The notes under the pieces were generated by a model, which saw only the letters and a list, made by a program, of their open reading frames with translations, was not told the DNA's origin and searched no databases. This document shows positions 26,926 to 35,500 of a stretch of 64,000 nucleotides of DNA, one piece after another (the stretch's first letter is position 1; every line of letters starts with the position of its first letter). Position numbers and translations under genes: made by a program. The DNA is taken from contig CAZLMM010000001.1 in assembly GCA_964560495.1 (NCBI GenBank), positions 62,001 to 126,000 of the forward strand. Reading direction: 5' to 3'. This stretch comes from UBA5069 sp964560495 (lineage in GTDB: Bacteria; Chloroflexota; Anaerolineae; Caldilineales; Caldilineaceae).

Positions 26926-26951
26926 GGGGACTCTCGTTGAACGATCCGAGG

Positions 26952-27365
26952 TTACGCGACGGCCAATGTCGGTTGAGACTCGATATAGGCTATCGGCGTA
27001 AACTTCGACCTGCCCTGAAGTTGCGATAGCTTCAAGAACTGACTGACTGGCAGTGATGTGAGAAGACGCAAAACCAGCTCCCGTAACTCCTCTGGCAGCC
27101 TTTCCAGCTTCTCCAGGGGAAAACTGCGAGGCCCATATTCTGTCTGTTCGGCAAGGATGGAAAAGTGGAGCAACATCAGGCTCAGGGCGCGCCGTGCCCT
27201 TTGATCCAGGCGCAGAATGATGTGTTCTGTCAACTCAATGCCCGTTGCAGGCCCATTCTCGCCAAAGAACAACTCCAGGATATCTGCCTCTTCATCGTAC
27301 ACAATACGCACCGGCGTACCGTCGCGGGCCATGATTTCTGTCCGGTGTAGGATCAGTCTGCTCAT
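26952..27365 (-). CDS. DUF2283 protein, possible antitoxin
   Basis: A 137-residue protein. The core VRIVYDEEADILELFFG, then IELTEHIILRLDQRARRALSLMLLHFS, is the DUF2283 pattern, found in small proteins often encoded next to toxin-like nuclease-fold proteins. A C-terminal extension of about 60 residues is Leu/Glu-rich. The ATG at 27365 is used because the GGATGA overlapping the stop of the upstream gene gives a ribosome binding site at good distance; an upstream ATG at 27377 is possible. Only four bases separate it from the gene at 27370-27693, so they form one unit. Confidence 0.7.
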   Translation of the reverse strand: MSRLILHRTEIMARDGTPVRIVYDEEADILELFFGENGPATGIELTEHIILRLDQRARRALSLMLLHFSILAEQTEYGPRSFPLEKLERLPEELRELVLRLLTSLPVSQFLKLSQLQGRSKFTPIAYIESQPTLAVA

Positions 27366-27369
27366 TATA

Positions 27370-27693
27370 TCATCCATAAGACCAAATATAATTCGCCCAA
27401 CCGGTAACGACAAAATTATTCGGGACGTATTCCCCGCTGTCGTCAAGCTTTTTTCTGAAGACGACTATCATAATCAGGTGGTTGTTCTCTGGGAGTAGCG
27501 CATCGAATCGTTTATAATACCGATATTCGTTAGGGAGGAGTGGATCCTGTTGTCGTCTTCCAGTTCGCAATACTTCGAGAAATAAATTCAGATGTGACTC
27601 CAACTCTGGTCGCGATTCCAAGATGTGCCGCCACCGCTCCTCAGTCAGGTAAATAGTGTTGCCGTACCTGTCTTCAACTGTCCACCTGACCAT
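27370..27693 (-). CDS. Small nuclease-fold (BECR/PBECR-like) protein, possible toxin
   Basis: A 107-residue protein with the arrangement VEDRYGNTIYLTEERWRHILESRPEL, then YRYYKR and a closing VPNNFVVTGWANY. This matches the general pattern of short BECR-fold (barnase/EndoU/colicin/RelE-like) proteins in which the conserved His lies in the RW.HIL motif, and related DUF4258-type partners of DUF2283. Catalytic residues cannot be confirmed by eye. It precedes the DUF2283 gene on the same strand, the usual order for toxin-first modules. Role as a toxin is an inference. Confidence 0.55.
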   Translation of the reverse strand: MVRWTVEDRYGNTIYLTEERWRHILESRPELESHLNLFLEVLRTGRRQQDPLLPNEYRYYKRFDALLPENNHLIMIVVFRKKLDDSGEYVPNNFVVTGWANYIWSYG

Positions 27694-27840
27694 ACCTATG
27701 ATGATTACTCCAGTCCAACAAGATTCTCAATGCGTCTGGTGGCCTTATTTTATTTTGAGGATAGGCAATTGTCAACCATCCGAAAGCTACTTGCTGCAAA
27801 GATCTGTAACCAAGAATGAGCAACCGACTACAAACGAGAT

Positions 27841-28200
27841 ATGAACGACTTGCTTCGCTACCCATTCGAGATTCGTCCACTCAGCGCCGACGAAGGCGGC
27901 GGGTTTCTCATCTCATTTCCCGATTTCTACGATTGCATTTCAGATGGAGAGACGCCTGAAGAGGCGATCCAGAACGGTCTGGATGCACTGGCGGAGACAA
28001 TCGCCGCGCTCGAAGAGATGGGAGTCCCTGTGCCAGAACCAGGAAGCGGCGGCGCGTATAGTGGACGCTTTATCCAACGTTTGCCCAAGAGTCTGCACGC
28101 TCGCCTGGCACTGCGAGCAAAGCAAGAGGGCGTCAGTATGAACACCCTGGTTACTACCGTCTTGGCTGAAAGCCTGGGTGCGTATGAAGTTCGGAGATAA
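27841..28200 (+). CDS. HicB-family antitoxin (orphan)
   Basis: A 119-residue protein with a HicB-like fold in the N-terminal part: GGGFLISFPDFYDCISDGETPEEAI and NGLDALAETIAALEE. The C-terminal ribbon-helix-helix RLPKSLHARLALRAKQEGVS is followed by MNTLVTTVLAESL. HicB proteins neutralise HicA mRNA interferases and repress their own operon through the DNA-binding tail. No hicA gene lies on either side. The region 27694-27840 has no other coding sequence. Together with the pair upstream it makes a small cluster of toxin/antitoxin-like genes. Confidence 0.8.
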   Translation: MNDLLRYPFEIRPLSADEGGGFLISFPDFYDCISDGETPEEAIQNGLDALAETIAALEEMGVPVPEPGSGGAYSGRFIQRLPKSLHARLALRAKQEGVSMNTLVTTVLAESLGAYEVRR

Positions 28201-28205
28201 GGCGA

Positions 28206-28427
28206 TTACCGAAACAATCGCAACGCCACGTTGATGACCACTGTGAGCAGCAAGCTGATGACGATCATGGAGCCGATGGGCATGAAGAAGGTGACGTTGC
28301 CCCGGTTCATCACGATGTCGCCGGGCAGTTGACCGAACCACGGCAGCCGCCCGGCAAAGGTCATCAGCGCTCCGATGACGAAGATGCCGGCCCCGATCAA
28401 CATCATGATACGCCCCATATCGCCCAT
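28206..28427 (-). CDS. DUF2905 small membrane protein
   Basis: A 73-residue protein with two transmembrane helices and the DUF2905 core FAGRLPWFGQLPGDIVMNRGNVTFFMPIG split by the loop. AGGAGA lies 7 bases before the ATG at 28427; an earlier in-frame ATG at 28475 has no such site and would add a non-hydrophobic start. Function of the family is unknown. It lies downstream of the thioredoxin gene on the same strand. Confidence 0.8.
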   Translation of the reverse strand: MGDMGRIMMLIGAGIFVIGALMTFAGRLPWFGQLPGDIVMNRGNVTFFMPIGSMIVISLLLTVVINVALRLFR

Positions 28428-28479
28428 TGATTTTTCTCCTTGCACGCCTTCACCCAAAGCAATATCTCGTAACATCTCA

Positions 28480-28504
28480 TAGAGCGATTTGGCAAATCGC
28501 TCTA
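28480..28504 (-). terminator. Hairpin at the stop codon of the double-thioredoxin gene
   Basis: TAGAGCGATTT (28480-28490), GGC loop, AAATCGCTCTA (28494-28504): a perfect 11-bp stem that begins with the stop codon itself. There is no T-tract on the minus strand, so termination efficiency is unclear. Confidence 0.5.
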
Positions 28505-29200
28505 CACAAAGCGCGCCAGGCGCTGCTGCAGCACAGCTAACGGTTGTGCTCCCACGATTTGATCGACCACCTGCCCGTTCTTGAAGATGTAGAGCGTGGG
28601 AATGCTCATGACGCGGTAACGCTGTTGGGTGAGCGGGTTCTCGTCCACGTTGAGCTTGCCCACCACGGCGCGTCCCTGAAACTCACGCGCCAGTTGCTCC
28701 ACCGCCGGCGCTACCATGCGACAGGGCGCGCACCACGGCGCCCAAAAATCCACCAACACGGGGCCGGGTCTGCTGACCGTCTCCTGAAATGTGGCGTCGG
28801 TGAGTGTGACCGGTTCGCCGCGGCCGTTGGCGGCGCGGGCTTGCGCCTGGGGTGCGGCGGGTCTGCCGGCCGCGCCCACTGCATAGTCGAGCCAGGCGTT
28901 GACCGCAGAGACCGACAGATTCCCGTGCAGCGCAGGCTCGCTCTTGCCCGCTTTGACAATCGTCAGCGCAGGCAGCCCTGTTGCGCCGTACTGCCGCGCC
29001 AACTCTGGCTCATCGCCGGCGTCCACCCTGGCAATGAGCAGCTTGCCCGCCAGTCGAGAAGCGGCGCTGGATAGCGCCGCGTCGACGTCGGTCGGCAGCG
29101 GTCGGCTGCGCGCCCAAAAGACGAGCGCAACAGGAAGGCCCGCGTTCAGCACCCGGTCGATGCTGTGACGGTTTGTGTGGATGACAGTTTGGATTGGCAT
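28502..29200 (-). CDS. Double thioredoxin-fold protein with one active domain
   Basis: A 232-residue protein. The C-terminal domain is a full thioredoxin: PGPVLVDFWAPWCAPCRMVAP with the CAPC active site, NVDENP and the cis-Pro in SIPTLYIF. The N-terminal domain has the same fold pattern (LPVALVFWARSRPL, GATGLPALTIV) but lacks both cysteines, so it is likely a binding or structural domain. No signal peptide, hence cytoplasmic. The ATG at 29200 is preferred because GAGAGGTGA lies upstream; 29275 is an earlier in-frame ATG. Role: disulfide reduction of unknown partners. Confidence 0.85.
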   Translation of the reverse strand: MPIQTVIHTNRHSIDRVLNAGLPVALVFWARSRPLPTDVDAALSSAASRLAGKLLIARVDAGDEPELARQYGATGLPALTIVKAGKSEPALHGNLSVSAVNAWLDYAVGAAGRPAAPQAQARAANGRGEPVTLTDATFQETVSRPGPVLVDFWAPWCAPCRMVAPAVEQLAREFQGRAVVGKLNVDENPLTQQRYRVMSIPTLYIFKNGQVVDQIVGAQPLAVLQQRLARFV

Positions 29201-29472
29201 CGTTCTTTGGCGATCACCTCTCGACAGATGCACGTCTATGATTTTGAACACACCCATATGAATTGCTGCAAACAAGCCTCACACACCAAAGCATACGCCG
29301 GCGCTGCAACCTCGTCAAACCGCATTCCATGCGCGGCTGCGAAAAAGGATGACGCCGAGGCAATTCATGTAAACAGGCAACATTGTCGCCCAAGCGCGCC
29401 TCTTGTCGGAATCCCCCTCATTTTGTTCATCGCCTGTCGTCTGGTAGACTGTAGCCAACATAGAGCGATTCT
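29201..29472. other. Intergenic stretch between divergent genes
   Basis: No gene is evident in these 272 bases. It must contain the promoters of the thioredoxin gene and the O-antigen ligase-like gene, but no strong consensus boxes were found. Confidence 0.4.
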
Positions 29473-30996
29473 GTGCAGCCCCCTCTCTCGTTGTGCAGAC
29501 TGGTGTTTTTTGGAGCCATCGTCGTGCTTTCTGACTCCTACCGTTCGTTCCAGGACTTGATCTTTTCGTCCAGACCCATCATTCGCCGGGCGACGCTGGC
29601 GGTGGTGATTGCTGGCTCTTGCCTGCTCATCGCGCTCTTCATCGGCGTGGCAGGACCGACCCTGGCCCTGGCCGCAGCCGTCGCGGTGATGGGCGCCGCG
29701 CTGATCCTGGCCGACACCCATTGGGGCTTTGTGGCTCTGGCAGGCGTGGTCTTCATCTTGCCCTTTGCCAGCCTCCCTTTCAGCATCGGCTTCAAACCCA
29801 CATTTCTGGATGTCGCGCTGGGTGCGCTCTTCTTCGTCTGGGTCTTCAAGCTGGTCATCGGCCAGGAACGCACCTTCATCGCCTCACCCATTGGCCTGCT
29901 GGTGGCGTTGTTCATTCTCATGGCGATCTTCAGTTTTGCCAATGGCCTCACCCACAGCCCGGCCAATGCTTTTCTCCTGCGCCGCTTCATAGAGATTATC
30001 CTGGGCGTCAGCCTCTTTTTCGTGACGGTCAACACTGTGCGCACCATAGCCGAGCTGAATTGGGTGACGCGTTGGCTCATGCTGGGCGGCTGGGCCTGCG
30101 CCTCCATCGCCGTGGTCTTTTACATTATCCCCGAAGACGCGACCGTGTGGGTGCTGGATCGCCTGGCGCGCTTCGACTATCCGGGCGGCTACGAGGCGCT
30201 GCGTTGGATCGAAGATGACCCGACCGGCGTCATGCGCGCCATCGGGACTGCCGTGGACCCCAATGTGCTGGGCGGTATGATGATCCTGGTCGCCGGCCTG
30301 GTTGCACCCCAGCTGTTCGCCCGTGTGCGCCTTTTTCCGCGCTGGTTCACTCTGCTCATGCTGATCACGGCGGTGATGGCGATCTACCTGACCTACAGCC
30401 GTTCAGCGCTCTTGGGACTGGCTGCATCGCTGGCGCTGCTTGGCCTGCTCAAGTACCGCCGCCTCATCCCCCTGGGTCTTGGGGCAGCGCTGCTCCTGCT
30501 CCTCTTGCCCCAGACCCAAGAGTACATCGCTCGCCTGTTGGCTGGTTTTCGCGGCGATGATCTGGCAACGCAGATGCGCTTTGGCGAATACAAAGACGCG
30601 CTCATTCTTGTTGGCCGCTATCCCCTCTTTGGCGTGGGCTTCACCGGCGCGCCTGACATCGACCTCTACCTGGGCGTCAGTATGCTCTATCTCATCATCG
30701 CTTCCAACATGGGCATCGTGGGTTTGCTCTTCTTTGCCGCCATCCTGGCAAGTTTTTTTGTCTTCTTTGTGCGCACGTGGCGGCGGGGCGTTTCGCCGGT
30801 TCTTGAGCCGATTCTGCTGGGGCTGGTGGGTGCAGTCATCGGCGTTCTGGTAAGCGGCGTCTTCGACCACTACTGGTTCAATATGACCTACCCCCACATG
30901 ACAGTGCTGCTCTGGCTCTATATTGGCTTGGCCGTAGCAACGATGCTCATTGCCGACAAAGAACAGGCAATGCACTCAAAATTGGTGTCGGCATGA
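29473..30996 (+). CDS. O-antigen ligase/polymerase-like membrane protein (Wzy_C type)
   Basis: A 507-residue protein with about 11-12 transmembrane helices. The characteristic late external loop contains RFGEYKDALILVGRYPLFGVGF, the O-antigen ligase family motif (R..Y..A......P..G.G), and a preceding LTYSRSALLGL helix. Such proteins join or polymerise lipid-linked glycans at the outer membrane face. The GTG at 29473 is the longest start; GTG 29524 is an alternative with fewer odd residues. It overlaps the amine oxidase gene by 4 bases. It fits the neighbouring GT39 genes as part of a surface-glycan block. Confidence 0.8.
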   Translation: MQPPLSLCRLVFFGAIVVLSDSYRSFQDLIFSSRPIIRRATLAVVIAGSCLLIALFIGVAGPTLALAAAVAVMGAALILADTHWGFVALAGVVFILPFASLPFSIGFKPTFLDVALGALFFVWVFKLVIGQERTFIASPIGLLVALFILMAIFSFANGLTHSPANAFLLRRFIEIILGVSLFFVTVNTVRTIAELNWVTRWLMLGGWACASIAVVFYIIPEDATVWVLDRLARFDYPGGYEALRWIEDDPTGVMRAIGTAVDPNVLGGMMILVAGLVAPQLFARVRLFPRWFTLLMLITAVMAIYLTYSRSALLGLAASLALLGLLKYRRLIPLGLGAALLLLLLPQTQEYIARLLAGFRGDDLATQMRFGEYKDALILVGRYPLFGVGFTGAPDIDLYLGVSMLYLIIASNMGIVGLLFFAAILASFFVFFVRTWRRGVSPVLEPILLGLVGAVIGVLVSGVFDHYWFNMTYPHMTVLLWLYIGLAVATMLIADKEQAMHSKLVSA

Positions 30997-32363
30997 AACT
31001 CTCGCGCCGCAGATTGCTCCTATCCACTATCGCCGCGTCGCTGCTTGCCCTGCCTTCGCCAGAGCCAATCCGCGCAGCCGGGAACCAGGCAGACGTGATT
31101 GTGGTCGGCGCCGGCGCGGCGGGATTGGCCGCCGCGCGCAGCCTCCACGACGCGGGGCGCTCCGTCATCACACTGGAAGCTCGCCAACGCCTGGGCGGTC
31201 GGGTCTGGACAGACCGCTCCTGGCCGGGGATAGCCCTGGACATGGGCGCATCGTGGATTCACGGCGCAACGGGCAACCCGCTGACCACCCTGGCGCGCCA
31301 ATTTGGGCTGCAGACCGCGCCGACCGATTTCGACAACATGGATGTCTACACATCGCATGGACGACGGTTGCGCGATGCAGAAATCGTTGCCCTCGATGCA
31401 AAGCTGGAGAGTATCGTCGACGCCGCTATCGACCTGGGCGAAACCCTGGATGTAGACATCTCATTGGCCGAGGCTTTCCGGCAAATCATGCAGGATGACC
31501 CGCCGCCCGCCCATCTGCAAGCCGGCTTGTCCTACATGATCAACACAGCCATCGAGCATGAATTTGCGGCAGACGCAGATGATCTCTCCCTGTGGTGGTG
31601 GGATGACGCAGAGCAATTCCCCGGCGCTGATTTGCTGCTGCCCGGCGGCTATGACGAAATGTTCACCAGCCTGGCCCGCGGTCTGGATATTCGTTTGGGA
31701 TATGCGGCGACACGCGTAGAATGCACCCCTCGCGGTGTGCGCATCACGACCAATCGGGGACTGTTCTCTGGGCAGGCAGCAGTGATCGCGCTGCCGTTGG
31801 GCGTATTGAAGACGAATGGCGTCGAATTCCGCCCTCCATTGGTCGGCCCCAAACAAGTCGCCATTCAACGGGTAGGTGTAGGTGTCCTGGCCAAGTGCTA
31901 CCTGCGTTTCCCCCAGGCGTTTTGGGAGGAAGACCGGCAATTCTTCGGCTGGATCGGCGAGCGGGTGGGCGAATGGGCGGAATGGCTCAATCTCTCTCAT
32001 TTCACCGGCAAACCGGCGCTGCTGGGCTTCAATGCCGGCGGCTACGGGCGGCAAGTAGAAGGCATGAGCGACCGCGAAGCCATAACAGCCGCCATGGCGG
32101 CCCTGCGCACCATCTTCGGCCCGACCATCCCAGCACCCGAGGCCGTGCGCGTCTCTCGCTGGAGTCGCGATCCTTTCGCTCTCGGCGCCTATTCCCACAT
32201 GACACCCGGCGCAACGCCGGATGACTACGACACCCTGGCTGCGCCCTGGTGCGACCGACTCCTTTTTGCCGGCGAGCACACCCATCGCGCGCACCCTGCC
32301 ACCGTGCATGGCGCGCTTCTGTCGGGCCGGCGCGCTGCGGCCGAAGCTCTTGCAGTGAACTAA
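30993..32363 (+). CDS. Tat-exported flavin-containing amine oxidase
   Basis: A 456-residue FAD-dependent oxidase. The N-terminus carries a twin-arginine signal (SRRRLLLS plus hydrophobic stretch, cleavage after IRAAG region). The Rossmann motif VVGAGAAGLAAA is near residue 38, and the family motif EARQRLGGRVWT and C-terminal FAGEHTHRAHPATVHGA complete the flavin site. It resembles monoamine/polyamine oxidases, which deaminate amines with release of hydrogen peroxide. The substrate is unknown. It starts in an ATGA overlap with the ligase-like gene. Confidence 0.88.
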   Translation: MKLSRRRLLLSTIAASLLALPSPEPIRAAGNQADVIVVGAGAAGLAAARSLHDAGRSVITLEARQRLGGRVWTDRSWPGIALDMGASWIHGATGNPLTTLARQFGLQTAPTDFDNMDVYTSHGRRLRDAEIVALDAKLESIVDAAIDLGETLDVDISLAEAFRQIMQDDPPPAHLQAGLSYMINTAIEHEFAADADDLSLWWWDDAEQFPGADLLLPGGYDEMFTSLARGLDIRLGYAATRVECTPRGVRITTNRGLFSGQAAVIALPLGVLKTNGVEFRPPLVGPKQVAIQRVGVGVLAKCYLRFPQAFWEEDRQFFGWIGERVGEWAEWLNLSHFTGKPALLGFNAGGYGRQVEGMSDREAITAAMAALRTIFGPTIPAPEAVRVSRWSRDPFALGAYSHMTPGATPDDYDTLAAPWCDRLLFAGEHTHRAHPATVHGALLSGRRAAAEALAVN

Positions 32364-32557
32364 CAAAGGCGCTGCACCCACAGAAGCCCAGAAATACAGC
32401 GCGAGTCTCTGTGTTCTGCGTGTTCTCTGCGGCAGGTGGTTTCGAGAGAGTCTTGCACTCATTCATCGTTGTCTCATTGCTCTCCTATGGTTTTCTCATC
32501 CCCGAAGTGTATCGTTCTCTGTCTGAGGAATGCCCGTGTGCACAATGGAGAGGCTTC

Positions 32558-35500
32558 ATGACCGTTGAATTGATGATGGCAAGTCCGGGCGTCGGGCGCG
32601 CCGGCCAGCCTGAAGAGCGCCCGACGAAAATGCGACGCGGGCCACAGCTGGCTCTGGCGAGCGCCGTATTGTTCTGCCTTATTACGCTGGCCTTGCTCAG
32701 CGCCTGGTCAGCGCGGCCCGCCCTGGCCCAGGCAACGCCCGCTGAAGATGCACAGATCGGCGCAATGGCAGGTGTGAGTCTCACTTTGGTTGTGGACACC
32801 CCGGCCAGCAACGGCTTCGTCAACGACGCCGCCGTGAGCAACTCGCAGATCGTCACCTTCGAAATCAGGTTGGGCAACAGCAGCAGCCAGTCCATCGACG
32901 ATATTCGCATCCAGAACATCCTGCCCATCAACAATCTGACGGACGTGGTCTGCCCATCGTGCACTGACCGCAAATACACCACCATCGAACGCATCGACGA
33001 AGTAGGCGGGAAAGATGTGGTCACGGTAACCCGCGAGCTGATCTGGTCGTTGAGCGGCAGCCTGCCGCCAGGCGAGCAGACTTCCGTCGTCTTCACCGCG
33101 CGCATTCTCGGCCAGGCCGCTGGCCCGCCTGTGGAGAATACGGCGCTGGTCTTCTTCAACGCCAGCAGCAAAGCGGAAGCCGCAGTCAGCAACAAGGTGC
33201 GCATCGTGATCGTGCCCGCCGTGCCCAGCAGCGCCGTCACCCAGGCCACCATGGTCTCGCCCACGCCCAACTGGTTTTCCAGCGATCAGGGCGGCACCAT
33301 GGACGCCGACTGGGCCGACGTCGACGGCGATGGCGATCTCGACCTGGCCCTGGCTTCCACTCTGGGCGTCAACGTCTATCTCAACGATGACGGGCAGATG
33401 AAGCTGTTGTGGAGCGACCCCAAACGCCAGGTGACCTATGGCGTGCGCTGGGTGGATGTCAACGGCCTTGGCTCGCCCGAGTTGGTGGCCGTAGGCGGCC
33501 TGCCCGAAAGCGGCTCGCCCCACTATTCCAACTCTGTCTATCGCTTCAACCCAGGCGTCACCCAATCGCCCACGCGCTTCTCTCTGATGCCCAACGGCGT
33601 CTTCACTTCCACCGACCAATTGATTCGAGTGGAGACGGGTCGCTTCAACGACGACGCCCGACCCGACCTTCTGGTGAGCGCCAACGCGCTGGTCTCCGAG
33701 TGCCCGGTCTACCTGCTGTACAATCTTGAAACCCAGCTCTTCACCGGCCAGCCTACCTGCGTGAGCGGGACGGCCACCGCCGCCATCAGCCCGGCGGACG
33801 TCGACGGCGACGGCGACCTGGATGTGGCGGTCGGTCTCTTCCCCAACGAGCTACGCGTGCTGATCAACCGCAGCGGCGTGCTCACCGCCACCAATCCGAT
33901 CACTCTCACTGACCCGGACAACAGCGTCTTCGTCGACTCGCCCGGTTACTTCCTCCCCTACGATCTGGCCTGGGGCGATGTGGACAACGACGGCGACCTG
34001 GACCTGGCGGCGGCCTTTCCTCTCCAACGCGAGGTGCGCGTCTATCGCAACAATCGCACTGACGGCCAGACGCCCAGCTTCACCCTGATCCCGCCCGTCT
34101 TGCGCACATCCATCTTCCTAACACCCTATGCCATCGACTTTGGCGACGTGGATCGCGACGGCTGGCTTGATCTGGTGGTCGCTGATGTGCAGCCGACCAT
34201 CTTCTGGAATCAACGCAACACCGTGCAACCCTATGGCCGGGAAGAGACCCGGCGCACGCAGCTCTCCGTGAGCGGCGAACGCGCCGAGGTGTGGAGCATC
34301 CGCGCGGTCGACCAGGATCGCAACGGGACGTTGGAAATTGCCATTGCCAATCGCAGCGGGCCGAGCTTGCTGCTGGCAAACTATGCACCAACGTTGGACG
34401 CCACTCTGGTTGCCAATTTCGAGGCTGGGGCCGCGGGCAGCGTGGCGTGGGGCGATGTGGATGGCAACGGCTTCAACGATCTCCTCTTTGGCTCACCTTT
34501 CGATTCTATCACCAGCCGTCTCTTCTTCAACGACAACGGCGGATTCAGCTTCGGCAATTCGGAAGGCTACAATGCGCTGACCAGCATTGGCGCACATGCT
34601 GCGCTGCTGGGCGACGTGGACGGCGGCGGCGTCATCGATGTGGCGATCTCGCTGCCCAGTGCGCTGCGCCTGGTGATCAACGGCGGCGCTCCCCAAGAAA
34701 TTCCATTGTCTATGCTGACCGACACGCCGCTGCGCGCCGGCGCGCTGGGCGACCTGGAAGGCGACGGCGACCTGGACATTGCGCTGTCCAGCGCGCCCGG
34801 CCCTGTCATTGTGTTGAGGAACACAGCAAACGGTAGCTTCAGCAGCAGCGACATCGTGACCATTCGTGCGGAACAGCTCAACACAGTAGCCATGGATTGG
34901 GGCGACTTCAACGGCGACCACTATCTCGATCTAGCGGTCGCTAACAGCGGCGAAGTGACCAGCGGCAAGGCTGTACAGATTTTCATGAACAACAGCGATG
35001 GGACATTCACGTTGCGCACCCTGAGCAGCGTTTCCACCAGCGCGGCCAACGCCTGTCCCCTCAGCGACGTGCGCACCGTGGCCTGGGGCGATGTGGACGG
35101 GGATGGCGACCTGGATCTGGCTGTGGGCAACTATGGCGCGCCCAACTGCCTCTTCATCAACAAGAGTGGCGTCTTCGAAAATGCGGTCGCCTTTGGCGGC
35201 GACGAGCCGACAGTCGCCATGGATTGGGGCGACTGGGACAACGACGGCGACCTGGACCTGGCCGTCGGTCACGATGGCGCGCCAGTCTACATCTTCGCCA
35301 ACATTGGGGCGCGGCTGGTGTGGCTATGGCAATCGAGCCTGGCCTTTCCGGCGACGCAGATGCGCTGGGGTGATGTGGATGGCGACGGCGACCTCGACCT
35401 GGCCATGGCCCAGAGCAGCCGGGACCTCAACAGCGGCTATTTCGAGAATACCCTGGTCGAGCCAGCCCATCTGGCGCCGACCGCTCAGCCAGGGCAACTG

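Noticed and set aside
32385..32430. Short CTCTGTGTTCT-like repeats before the FG-GAP gene
   Set aside because: Periodicity is irregular and too short to separate from chance; not listed as a repeat.
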